Origin: Brevibacterium aurantiacum
GTDB taxonomy: Bacteria > Actinomycetota > Actinomycetes > Actinomycetales > Brevibacteriaceae
Direction of reading: 5' to 3'
DNA length: 64,000 nucleotides
Assembly: GCF_007558825.1 (NCBI RefSeq)
Contig: NZ_VLTK01000011.1
Coordinates: forward strand, 80,765 to 144,764
The notes under the pieces were generated by a model. The model saw only the letters and a list, made by a program, of their open reading frames with translations, did no database searches and was not told where the DNA came from. A program made the translations under genes and the position numbers. Shown piece by piece: positions 8,161 through 16,800 of this stretch; position 1 is the stretch's first letter; the number at the start of each line of letters is the position of its first letter.

Positions 8161-9384
8161 TCATGGTTCCGACTGCTCCTGCTTTCCTCCGAGCCGGCCG
8201 GCGAAGATCATTGTGACTGCGCCGATGACGATCAGCACTGACAAGCCCCAGCGCAGCGTACCGAGGCTGGCGATGATACCGACCAGCGGGCTGGTGCCCA
8301 GGAATCCGACCCTCATGATCCAGTTGACCAGCGTCACTCCTCCGGCTCTCCCCACACCTGGAATGTGAGCAGCAGCGCCGAGCGCTCCTGGAACCAGAGT
8401 CGCCGATCCGTACCCCATGAGTGCCAGTCCGACCAACAGCTGAAATGGCTCGAAGGCAGTGACGACACCGATCCCACCCAGGGCGATGAGGCCTCCCCCG
8501 AGGCGAGCTATCCGGCTGGCGCCGAAGCGCTGGACCAAGAAGTCCCCACTGAAACGGCCCAGACACTGACTGCCGATGACCACGCTGAAGGCGATACCGG
8601 CGGTCGCGGCAGGCACCCCGCTGAACTCGACCGCTGCTATCGCGGACCAGTTGTTCGCAATGTCCTCAACAGCCGTTCCGCAGATTGCTACGACTGCCAG
8701 GGGCAGCGCCACCAGCAGAACCGCACGCTTCGAACTTGGTCGATCACCACCTGAAGGCTCGCTGACGTCGGCTGCGGCCTCAGCGTCAGCGCCCGTTGCT
8801 GCCCGTCGTCTGCTCAGACCGACGTCCCCGATCAGCCTGCGGGCCGACATGATCACGATGAAAGACACTACCGCGATCACGGCCAGATGAACCCTCATGT
8901 CCACGCCGTTGCCTGCGGCAATGGTGGCAGCTGCACCGCTGGCGAGACCCCCGAGGCTCCACAGCGCGTGCATCGAAGAGAGAATGACGCGGGACAGGCT
9001 CTCCTGCACCCCGATGCCGACGACGTTCTGCGCCACATCCACAATGGCATCGAAGAAGCCGACGAAGAACAGGCAGGCGGCCATCATCCAGCCATTGACG
9101 GACCACGCTGTGGCGGCCGCGGAGAGCCCCAGGAGAAGAGTGCCGCCAACGACGACAGCGTTGGCTCCGAACCGTGAGATGAGGTGAGCCGGGACGACAG
9201 AGGAGACGATGGCACCGAGGGCGAAGGAGGCGACGACGAGCCCGAACTCCCAGGAGCTCAGTCCAAGTCGCTCGACCAACAGCGGGTACCACGGCAGCAG
9301 TGCCGCGAACACGAGGCCGTTGCAGCTGAAGTAGAGACCGACGCCGGCTATCGCACGGGCTCCGGAGCTGGGCCGATATCTCAT
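8161..9384 (-). CDS. MFS transporter (12 TM)
   Basis: A 407-residue hydrophobic protein with about 12 predicted helices and the MFS layout of two six-helix halves joined by a hydrophilic loop near residues 190-220 (RRRAATGADAEAAADVSEPS). The repeated motif-A-like stretches HLISRFGANAVVV and DFLVQRFGASRIARLGG lie after helix 2 of each half. It resembles the YbjJ-like group of exporters; the substrate is unknown. Its start overlaps the stop of the upstream antiporter-like gene as ATGA, so the two are probably co-translated. No signature of a drug or sugar class was recognised. Confidence 0.85.
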   Translation of the reverse strand: MRYRPSSGARAIAGVGLYFSCNGLVFAALLPWYPLLVERLGLSSWEFGLVVASFALGAIVSSVVPAHLISRFGANAVVVGGTLLLGLSAAATAWSVNGWMMAACLFFVGFFDAIVDVAQNVVGIGVQESLSRVILSSMHALWSLGGLASGAAATIAAGNGVDMRVHLAVIAVVSFIVIMSARRLIGDVGLSRRRAATGADAEAAADVSEPSGGDRPSSKRAVLLVALPLAVVAICGTAVEDIANNWSAIAAVEFSGVPAATAGIAFSVVIGSQCLGRFSGDFLVQRFGASRIARLGGGLIALGGIGVVTAFEPFQLLVGLALMGYGSATLVPGALGAAAHIPGVGRAGGVTLVNWIMRVGFLGTSPLVGIIASLGTLRWGLSVLIVIGAVTMIFAGRLGGKQEQSEP

Positions 9385-10064
9385 TCGCCGGACTCGCTCG
9401 CCCGGCCGATCGAGCCGGGTCCTTCCTTCGCTTCACGTCGGCCTGCTCGCACATTCAGCCCGGCTCTCCCGAGCACGAGCAGAGTCAGCACGACGCCGAG
9501 GAGGTTCCACCACACGCCATCGGTCATGAACAGCAGCAACAATGCGGCCAGGATCGGGACCAGGTGGGACATCGACCACCCGACATAGCCTCCGAAACTC
9601 GGCATCGCCACGTTCGCCGAGTCCGCAACGGATTTCACCATGAAGTTCGGCCCATTGCCGATGTAGGTGATCGCCCCACCCATGACTGCGCCCAGGGACA
9701 CCGCGATCAGCAGTGTCTCTGCAATACCAGCCACCCGGGGCTCCCCCGGCACCTGAGAGGCCATTTCGAAGAAGGTCACATATGCCGGAGCATTGTCGAG
9801 CACCGAGGAGAGGCCACCGCTGAAGACGAACAGGTTGACGATCAGAACGACGAATTGGAAGTATTCCACCAAGGCATGGGAAACGGTGGAACCGGCTCCG
9901 CCGATGAAGAACCACACAGCGATCGGCATGCCGAGGACCAAGGCCACTGAGAGTTTGACGAGATTGCGGTCCCAGATCTTCTCAGTGGCCGGGAAGAGCG
10001 GCAGGACCGCGATGCAGCCCAACAGCAGAACGAACGGCAGGATACTCCACCAGGCAACAGCCAT
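9381..10064 (-). CDS. Shortened Na+/H+ antiporter-like protein (IT superfamily), probable internal deletion
   Basis: A 227-residue membrane protein. The first ~78 residues (PFVLLLGCIAVLPLF ... LVEYFQFVVLIVNLFVFSGG) look like the N-terminus of sodium:proton antiporters of the ArsB/NhaD/citrate-transporter superfamily. The next stretch, SSVLDNAPAYVTFFEMA followed by SLGAVMGGAITYIGNGPNFM, looks like the C-terminal domain. Full members as I know them are about 400-470 residues, with roughly 200 residues between these blocks; here they abut in frame. The frame is intact and the reading continues to a normal end. It is either an internally deleted non-functional remnant or a compact variant that could assemble as an oligomer. 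The start ATG is preceded by AAAGGGA; it overlaps the MFS gene as ATGA. Confidence 0.7.
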   Translation of the reverse strand: MAVAWWSILPFVLLLGCIAVLPLFPATEKIWDRNLVKLSVALVLGMPIAVWFFIGGAGSTVSHALVEYFQFVVLIVNLFVFSGGLSSVLDNAPAYVTFFEMASQVPGEPRVAGIAETLLIAVSLGAVMGGAITYIGNGPNFMVKSVADSANVAMPSFGGYVGWSMSHLVPILAALLLLFMTDGVWWNLLGVVLTLLVLGRAGLNVRAGRREAKEGPGSIGRASESGE

Positions 10065-10282
10065 CCGGCGGTCCCTTTCTCATAACGGTGATGACGAGTT
10101 CCACCGATCTCGTCGACGACGACGTGGCACCACTCTACTGACGTTTGGGCCCAATCCCCGCAGTGGCCCACCTCACGGACAGTCGCGTGCTCAACGGCAT
10201 GTCGGTGGCATACCCTGGGGTGCAGCTCATCGACGTCACATTCGCGCCGCGTGCCGAATGTCATCCTCAGGAGGAGACTCGC

Positions 10283-11746
10283 TTGTCTCAGAACGCCCCA
10301 TCCCCCGATGGCAGACTGCACGGTCGAGATCGGGTGAACTCCCGTATCGTCGGAATCTCATTGGCCGCCGCGCTGGGCGGCTTCCTCTTCGGCTTCGACA
10401 CAGCTGTCATCAACGGAGCCGTTGACGCCCTGGCAGAGGAGTTCGCCCTCAGCGCTGGCCTGAAGGGCTTCGCCGTCTCCTCGGCGCTGCTGGCGTGCGC
10501 ACTCGGAGCGTGGTTCGCCGGCTCTCTGGCCAATCGCTACGGCAGACTCCCCGTCATGGTCGTCGCGGCGGTCCTGTTCCTCCTCTCTGCCGTCGGCTCG
10601 GGCTTGGCCTTCGGCGTCACGGATCTCATCATCTGGCGCATGGTCGGCGGACTCGGCGTGGGCGCTGCGTCAGTCATCGCTCCTGCCTACATCGCCGAGG
10701 TGTCCCCCGCGCGTGTGCGTGGGCGCCTCGGTTCGCTGCAGCAGCTGGCGATCGTGACCGGCATCTTCGCGGCACTCCTGTCGAATGCGCTTCTGGCATC
10801 GCTGTCCGGCGGAGCCGCCGATCCGCTGTGGTTCGGAATCGAGACCTGGCGCTGGATGTTCATGGTCGAGGCACTCCCCGCTCTGGTCTACGGACTCATG
10901 GCATTGGGGCTTCCGGAATCTCCGCGGTTCCTGGTGGCCCGTGGCAGAGAGGACGAAGCCGCACGAGTTCTGCGAGTCTTCACAGGGGTCACCGACACCG
11001 ATTCCCTCATCGAACGGATCCGCGACTCGATCCGACGGGAGGACAAAGAGTCCTTCAAGGACCTCATCGGCAAACGTTTCGGCCTCAAGCCGATCGTCTG
11101 GATCGGAATACTGCTGTCCGTGTTCCAGCAGTTCGTCGGCATCAACGTCATCTTCTACTACTCGACGACGCTGTGGAAATCGGTCGGATTCGACGAGTCC
11201 AGTGCCCTTCTGACTTCGGTCATCACCTCGGTGACGAACATCGTCGTGACGATCGTGGCGATTCTCCTCGTCGACAAGGTCGGACGTCGGAAGATGCTGC
11301 TGGCCGGATCGTTCCTGATGGGTATCGCCTTGGCGATGATGGCGGTGTCATTCTCGTTCGCCGAACTCGCAACCGCGGCCGATGGCACCACCAGTGCCCA
11401 GTTGGATGCGCCGTGGTCGATCATCGCGCTGATCTCCGCGAATGTGTTCGTCGTCGGATTCGGTGCCACATGGGGCCCTCTGGTGTGGGTGCTCCTGGGC
11501 GAGATGTTCCCCAATCGGATCCGTGCCGGTGCCCTGGCTGTGGCTGCTGCGGCACAGTGGATCGCGAACTTCGCCATTTCGACGACGTTCCCGATCTTCT
11601 CCGGCATCAGCCTGACCTTCGCCTACGGCTTCTACGCCTTCTTCGCGATACTCTCGTTCTTCTTCGTCTGGTGGAAGGTTCCCGAAACGAAGGGAATGGA
11701 GCTGGAGGACATGACCGAAGAGCTCACGGTGCGTCCACACGACTGA
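10283..11746 (+). CDS. Sugar porter family MFS transporter
   Basis: A 487-residue 12-TM sugar:proton symporter of the XylE/GalP/GLUT family. Seen: GGFLFGFDTAVINGA in helix 1, NRYGRLPVMV (motif A), PESPRFLVARGRE after helix 6, VFQQFVGINVIFYYS in helix 7 (the QQ..G.N sugar-binding motif), DKVGRRKMLL, and VPETKGMELEDM near the C-terminus. The start is chosen as TTG at 10283 because AGGAGGAG precedes it by 6 nt; upstream in-frame starts, such as ATG 10199, lack this and would add an unusual hydrophilic leader. It is divergent from the antiporter gene. Likely substrates are pentoses, hexoses or myo-inositol, not resolved from sequence. Confidence 0.92.
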   Translation: MSQNAPSPDGRLHGRDRVNSRIVGISLAAALGGFLFGFDTAVINGAVDALAEEFALSAGLKGFAVSSALLACALGAWFAGSLANRYGRLPVMVVAAVLFLLSAVGSGLAFGVTDLIIWRMVGGLGVGAASVIAPAYIAEVSPARVRGRLGSLQQLAIVTGIFAALLSNALLASLSGGAADPLWFGIETWRWMFMVEALPALVYGLMALGLPESPRFLVARGREDEAARVLRVFTGVTDTDSLIERIRDSIRREDKESFKDLIGKRFGLKPIVWIGILLSVFQQFVGINVIFYYSTTLWKSVGFDESSALLTSVITSVTNIVVTIVAILLVDKVGRRKMLLAGSFLMGIALAMMAVSFSFAELATAADGTTSAQLDAPWSIIALISANVFVVGFGATWGPLVWVLLGEMFPNRIRAGALAVAAAAQWIANFAISTTFPIFSGISLTFAYGFYAFFAILSFFFVWWKVPETKGMELEDMTEELTVRPHD

Positions 11747-11830
11747 CTCCGCCGAGGTTGTGGTCACGCCGAGGCTGTCCCCGGCAGGGCCGGTCACGCC
11801 GAGGTTGTTCCGAGCAGGACCGGTCAGGCC
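11746..11830. repeat. 30-bp tandem repeat between sugar porter and DedA gene
   Basis: Two 30-bp copies starting GGTCACGCCGAGG (11762-11791 and 11792-11821), flanked by partial copies on both sides. The array runs from the sugar porter stop to the convergent DedA stop and differs at several positions between copies. Confidence 0.7.
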
Positions 11831-12324
11831 GTGCCGTTAGCGGCGGGCTCGGTCTGCTCGTCCTTCTTCTTCAGCCCGATGAACAGGCCGAGGATGGCCA
11901 GGCCGAAGACGGCGCCGAGCCCGATCGTCAGTCCGGGCTCCGCCTGGTAGGCCGTGGCCAGGGCCTTGAATCCGATGAGGCCGACGGTCGAATAGATCAG
12001 GGCCCACAGAGACCCGCCGACGACGAGAGCGGGAAGATAGCGGCGGTAGCTCATGCCGCTGGTTCCAGCCGCCAGATTGAGCACGGTCTGGACCCCGATC
12101 ATGAGGAAGCTCACGGCGATCACCGGTGCACCGAAACGCTCGATCATCGCTTCGGCCTTTCGGTACTTGGGACCGGACATGATCGTGTCGATGCGTTCGA
12201 TCCTGCGAATGCCCTTGCGTGCCAACCGCCCCAGGAGGAAGGTTCCTCCCGCGCGGGCCAGGATGATGCCGAACAGGATGAGCCACGTCACGGCGATGGG
12301 AAACGACCAGTTCAGTGGGTTCAT
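11824..12324 (-). CDS. DedA-family membrane protein (short)
   Basis: A 166-residue protein with about four hydrophobic segments. The block FLMIGVQTVLNLAAGTSGMSYRRYL matches the conserved DedA/VTT-domain region (FxR..xP..AG...M....F), implicated in undecaprenyl-phosphate or phospholipid translocation and membrane-potential maintenance. Typical DedA proteins are about 200 residues, and the N-terminal part here is short. I chose the ATG at 12324 (MNPLNW); an upstream frame opening at 12423 would add a highly basic leader that does not look like protein of this family. The gene is alone on the minus strand, tail to tail with the sugar porter. Confidence 0.75.
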   Translation of the reverse strand: MNPLNWSFPIAVTWLILFGIILARAGGTFLLGRLARKGIRRIERIDTIMSGPKYRKAEAMIERFGAPVIAVSFLMIGVQTVLNLAAGTSGMSYRRYLPALVVGGSLWALIYSTVGLIGFKALATAYQAEPGLTIGLGAVFGLAILGLFIGLKKKDEQTEPAANGTA

Positions 12325-12455
12325 CGTGAATCGTCGGCCCTGCACCCTGCTGCGTCTAGGTCTCCGCTTTCGGCACTGGCGCTGCGGTTTGCCTTGGCAC
12401 CGCGGTACGCCCTCGCACTGCACGGATGGTTTCGATTGCTCACGCCACGATTGTA

Positions 12456-12488
12456 CGCCAGGTGAGGTTAGTCTCCCCTCACCTGGCG
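12456..12488. terminator. Hairpin downstream of the amidohydrolase gene
   Basis: A perfect 12-bp inverted repeat (CGCCAGGTGAGG / CCTCACCTGGCG) with a 9-nt loop lies 40 bp beyond the amidohydrolase stop. No T-run follows on the minus strand. Confidence 0.55.
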
Positions 12489-12528
12489 AACTCTCGCGCT
12501 GTCGTGCTCAGCCGTTCGGCCCGGCTCC

Positions 12529-13743
12529 TCAGATGAGTTCGCCGCCCAAATGCACTGAGCTCACTCGCGACTCAATTCCCCTGACATCTTCGGTGCTGAG
12601 GTCGCCGTCGACCACCACGAGGTCGGCGAGCGCCCCCTCAGCGATCCGACCGACGTTGTCATGTCCCAGCAGTTCGGCCGCGACGGAAGTCCCCGCTGCC
12701 AGTGCCTCGGTGGTGGAGAGGCCGGCGCCGGCGAGGAGGCTGATCTCTTCGAGGTTCTCACCGTGCGGGCCGACACCGGCATCGGTGCCCATCGCGATCT
12801 TCACCCCCGCCTCGTGGGCCTTCGTGATCGACTCCTGGTGCGCCTCGATCACCGAGTGGGCTTTGTCGACCACGGACTGAGGCAGAGCCGATCCGGCCTC
12901 GGCGGCTTTGATCACTGCCTGCGGAGCCTGCAGGGTCGGGACCAGGAAGGTGCCGTTTTCGAGCATGAGATCGATGGCTTCGTCATCTAGGTAGATGCCG
13001 TGTTCGATGGAGCGCACTCCCGCACGGACAGCATTCTTGATTCCTGGTGCGCCCTGCGCATGAGACATGACGTGCGCGCCCTGGGCAGCCGCCTCGGCGA
13101 CGATGACTGCGATCTCAGCCTCGGTGAACTGGGAGTGCCGGGGATCATCACGCGGCGAGAGCACGCCTCCTGTCGAGCAGATCTTGATGTGATCGGCTCC
13201 GGCCCGCAGCAGCTCACGAGTCTTGCGCTGCACCCCTTCGAGACCGTCGGCAACACCCGAGGGCCGGCCGGGGTGTGGGGCCAGGAACGGTGAATCGGCG
13301 CCCGACACCAGGTGGAAGTCACCGTGCCCGCCCGTCTGGGACATGATGTTCACCGCAATCGACAGACGTGGCCCGCGAACGATGCCCGTCTCGACGGCGA
13401 CCTTCGCACCGAGGTCGGTGCCACCGGCATCGCGCACGGTGGTCACTCCGCCCTTGAGCGTCTTCTCCATATTGTCGACGGAGTTGTAGAACTGCAGCGA
13501 GAACGGATCATGGAATGACGAGGTGTTGCTGGCCCCCGTGCTCATCAGGTGCACGTGGCAGTCGATGACGCCGGGAATGATCGTCTTGCCGGCACAATCG
13601 ACATAGGTGTCTCCGGCATCGTGTGAACCCTGTCCACCCTCGGTGACCGAAGAGATCGATCCCCCGTCGACGACGATGTCTCGCCGCCCAGGAAGGAACC
13701 TGGTTCCATCGAAGACCTTGGCGTTCTTGAAGACTGTGACCAT
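12529..13743 (-). CDS. Metal-dependent amidohydrolase (imidazolonepropionase/Xaa-Pro dipeptidase-like)
   Basis: A 404-residue TIM-barrel amidohydrolase. Metal-site motifs are all visible: DCHVHL (HxH) near residue 60, the candidate carbamylated lysine in HIKICSTGGV, His in MSHAQG, His in SIEHGIYLDDEAIDLM, and Asp in MGTDAGVGPHGEN. The GFTTVRD-type strand appears as GGVTTVRDAGGTD. The group includes prolidases acting on N-acyl or dipeptide substrates and organophosphate hydrolases; the substrate cannot be named. ATG 13743 is preferred over ATG 13761 because GAGGAG lies 7 nt before it. It is divergent from the Pls-type gene, and any role in handling peptide products from that system is only inference. 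Confidence 0.88.
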   Translation of the reverse strand: MVTVFKNAKVFDGTRFLPGRRDIVVDGGSISSVTEGGQGSHDAGDTYVDCAGKTIIPGVIDCHVHLMSTGASNTSSFHDPFSLQFYNSVDNMEKTLKGGVTTVRDAGGTDLGAKVAVETGIVRGPRLSIAVNIMSQTGGHGDFHLVSGADSPFLAPHPGRPSGVADGLEGVQRKTRELLRAGADHIKICSTGGVLSPRDDPRHSQFTEAEIAVIVAEAAAQGAHVMSHAQGAPGIKNAVRAGVRSIEHGIYLDDEAIDLMLENGTFLVPTLQAPQAVIKAAEAGSALPQSVVDKAHSVIEAHQESITKAHEAGVKIAMGTDAGVGPHGENLEEISLLAGAGLSTTEALAAGTSVAAELLGHDNVGRIAEGALADLVVVDGDLSTEDVRGIESRVSSVHLGGELI

Positions 13744-13873
13744 TGGCGTTCTCCTCATCATTGAAAATAGTGCGGGTGGATTAAGGATAATGAAGTGCCA
13801 GCATCATAGTGAAGAGGCTCACGGTCCGAGATGTGATCACCGCCGTGTTCACGTTCGAGACACCTTGTCGATA

Positions 13874-13879
13874 TATAGT
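13874..13879 (+). promoter_or_regulatory. Candidate -10 box for leaderless pls transcript
   Basis: TATAGT inside the AT-rich string ATATATAGT ends 8 nt before the GTG start at 13888, with no ribosome-binding site between. This is the geometry of a leaderless mRNA. No good -35 was found. Confidence 0.4.
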
Positions 13880-13887
13880 CTTGGTCG

Positions 13888-16800
13888 GTGACTGGCGGCA
13901 CGCACGCCGTCGTCCATCTCCAGCCCCGACCCGGAAGTCCTGTGACCATACATTCGGCTCAATTCCCCGCGACTTCGCGACCACGCGAGGACCGCACACT
14001 CATCGACGTCCTCCTCGAAGTTGCAGGAGCACATGGTGATCAGCCCGCAATCGATGACGGGCGCGGCGTCCTCAGCTATTCCGAATTGATCGTCGAGATC
14101 CGTGATCTCGCTCTCGAATTGGCCGCTGTCGGCATCGGGCCGGGAGACAAGGTCGGCATCCGAGTGCCTTCCGGCTCCGCCGACCTCTACGTCTCCATCC
14201 TGGCCACGATGATGCTCGGCGCTGCGTACGTTCCCGTCGACGTCGACGATCCCGATGAGCGTGCGCACACCGTCTTCACCGAGGCGGCTGTCACCGGCAT
14301 CATCACCGCCGACCGAGCAATCGAGTCGCGAACCGATCGAGGTCCGCTCGCACGTTCCGAGCTGCGCCGCCCGACCCCCGACGATGACTGCTGGGTCATC
14401 TTCACCTCCGGGTCGACGGGAAAGCCTAAGGGCGTGGCAGTCTCCCACCGCAGTGCGGCCGCATTCGTCGACGCCGAGGCGGCGATGTTCTGTCAGGAGG
14501 AGCCGCTGGGGCCTGGAGATCGAGTGCTGGCCGGCCTGTCCGTGGCCTTCGACGCCAGCTGTGAGGAGATGTGGCTGGCTTGGCGACACGGCGCCTGTCT
14601 GGTCCCAGCGCCCCGCGCCCTTGTGAAGTCCGGGATGGACCTGGGGCCGTGGCTGTCCTCACGTGGCATCACCGTCGTCTCGACCGTTCCCACCCTCGCA
14701 GCGCTGTGGCCCGCCGACAGTCTCGATGCCGTGCGTCTCCTCATCTTCGGCGGCGAGGCATGTCCGCCCGAACTCGGGCGCAGGCTCAGCGATGAGAGTC
14801 GCGAAGTCTGGAACACCTATGGCCCCACCGAGGCGACCGTGGTGGCCTGCGGGGCACAACTCGATGGCTCCGAGCCTGTTCGGATCGGACTGCCCCTGGA
14901 CGGCTGGTCCCTGGCCGTCGTCGATGCGGCAGGTATCCCGGTCGCTGACGGCCAGACCGGTGAGCTCATCATCGGCGGGATCGGTCTGGCCCGCTACCTG
15001 GACCCGGCCAAGGACGCCGAGAAGTACGCTCCGATGCCGACCCTCGGCTGGGATCGGGCCTATCGTTCGGGCGACCTCGTCATCAGCGACCCCGAGGGAT
15101 TGATCTTCGTCGGCCGAGCCGATGAGCAGATCAAGCTCGCTGGCCGTCGCATCGAGCTCGGTGAGATCGACGCCGCTCTCCAGGCCCTGCCCGATGTCGA
15201 AGGTGCTGCGGCCGCAGTGAAGCAGACTCCGGCGGGCTCGGACATCCTCGTCGGCTACATCGCGTCGGGCACGGCAAATCCCGGGGACCGCATCTCCGAA
15301 TGGGAACAGGCACTGCGTGCCGAGCTGCCTGCGGCTCTTGTGCCGCGACTGACGCTCATCGACGAACTTCCGACGAAGACCTCCGGCAAGGTCGATCGCA
15401 ACGCACTGCCTTGGCCGATGGGCGACAGCGCCGAGATCGAAGACAGCTCCGAGACCTTCGAGCCCGAGGTCGAGTGGATCGCCGAGCAGTGGTCGGCAGT
15501 GCTCGGATCACGGCCAGGGTCGGACAGCGACTTCTTCACCTCGGGTGGCGGCTCACTGGCGGCTGCCCAGATGGTCTCCCGGCTGAGGACCCAGCATCCC
15601 AGCGTCACCGTCGGCGACATCTATGCCCATCCGCGCTTCGGCGCACTCGCGAATCTGTGCAGCGCCGACGACGGAGCCGCGGCGGGCGCCGGGCGTCCAA
15701 AGCGCACGATCACACGGACTTCGAGGGGGATGCAGGCCTTCCAGACTCTGCTCGCGGTACCGGTCCACATCCTCGGCGGGGTCAGGTGGGTCGTCATTGC
15801 GATGGTGCTCGCGAATCTCGGCAGCAGCCTCGGCGCGGATCTCCCGGTCACGCCCTGGCCTGTGGTCATCACCCTGTTCCTCGTCTTCGTCACCGCGTGG
15901 GGCCGTATGCTCATCTCCGCGGGTGCCGCGCGCGCACTCATGCTCGGTATTCGTCCGGGTGACTATCCTCGGTCGGGGTGGGTGCATAAGCGCCTGTGGC
16001 TGGCCGAGCACATCGCCGATCTCGCTGCGGCCGTCTCGGTGGCCAGCGCCCCCTGGGTGACCTGGTACGCGAAGCTCCTGGGCAACCGAATCGGCTCCGA
16101 TGCCGATCTGCACTCTGCTCCCCCGGTGACCGGTTTCCTGACCGTGGGCGAGGGCGCCGCAATCGAGCCAGAGGTCGATCTCAAGGGCTGGTGGGTCGAC
16201 GGCGACCTGCTGCGCATCGGCACGATCAACGTGGGCTCCAACGTGACGATCGGAGCTCGCTCCACCTTGATGCCGGGCACCCGAATCGGGGAAGGCGCAC
16301 TGGTCGAAGCCGGATCGGCTGTGACCGGCAAGGTGCGCCGGAACCAGATCTACTCCGGTTCCCCCGCTGTCCGGATCGGCAAGGCCAAGAAGAGCTGGCC
16401 CGCTCCACCGCCTCGCCGGCGACTGCCCTTCCTGCTCTATGCTGTGGGCTCTCAGCTCAACGCGGCTCTGCCCTATCTGGCTGCTGTGCCGGGCATTGCA
16501 CTGATGATTGCGGTCTCAGGCATCGGCGTCGTCGAGTCCCCGTTGCTCGTTCTCGCCTGGTCCCCTCTCATCGCCTGCATCTGGTTCGTCTGCACGGCCC
16601 TGTTCATCCTCGTGTCGGTGCGGCTGCTGTCCATCGGAATGGAGGAGGGAGAGTTCCCGGTCCGCTCTGCTCACGGCTACCGTGTCTGGGCCACGGAGCG
16701 CCTCCTCGACTTGGCCCGTGATCTCCTCTTCCCTCTCTATGCCTCGATGCTCACCCCGTGGTGGCTGCGACTGCTCGGAGCGAAGGTGGGCCCGGGCACC

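Noticed and set aside
10495..12465. 656-codon plus-strand frame over the sugar porter and DedA genes
   Set aside because: Arg/His/Gly-rich composition with no domain; it is the out-of-frame shadow of the sugar porter gene.
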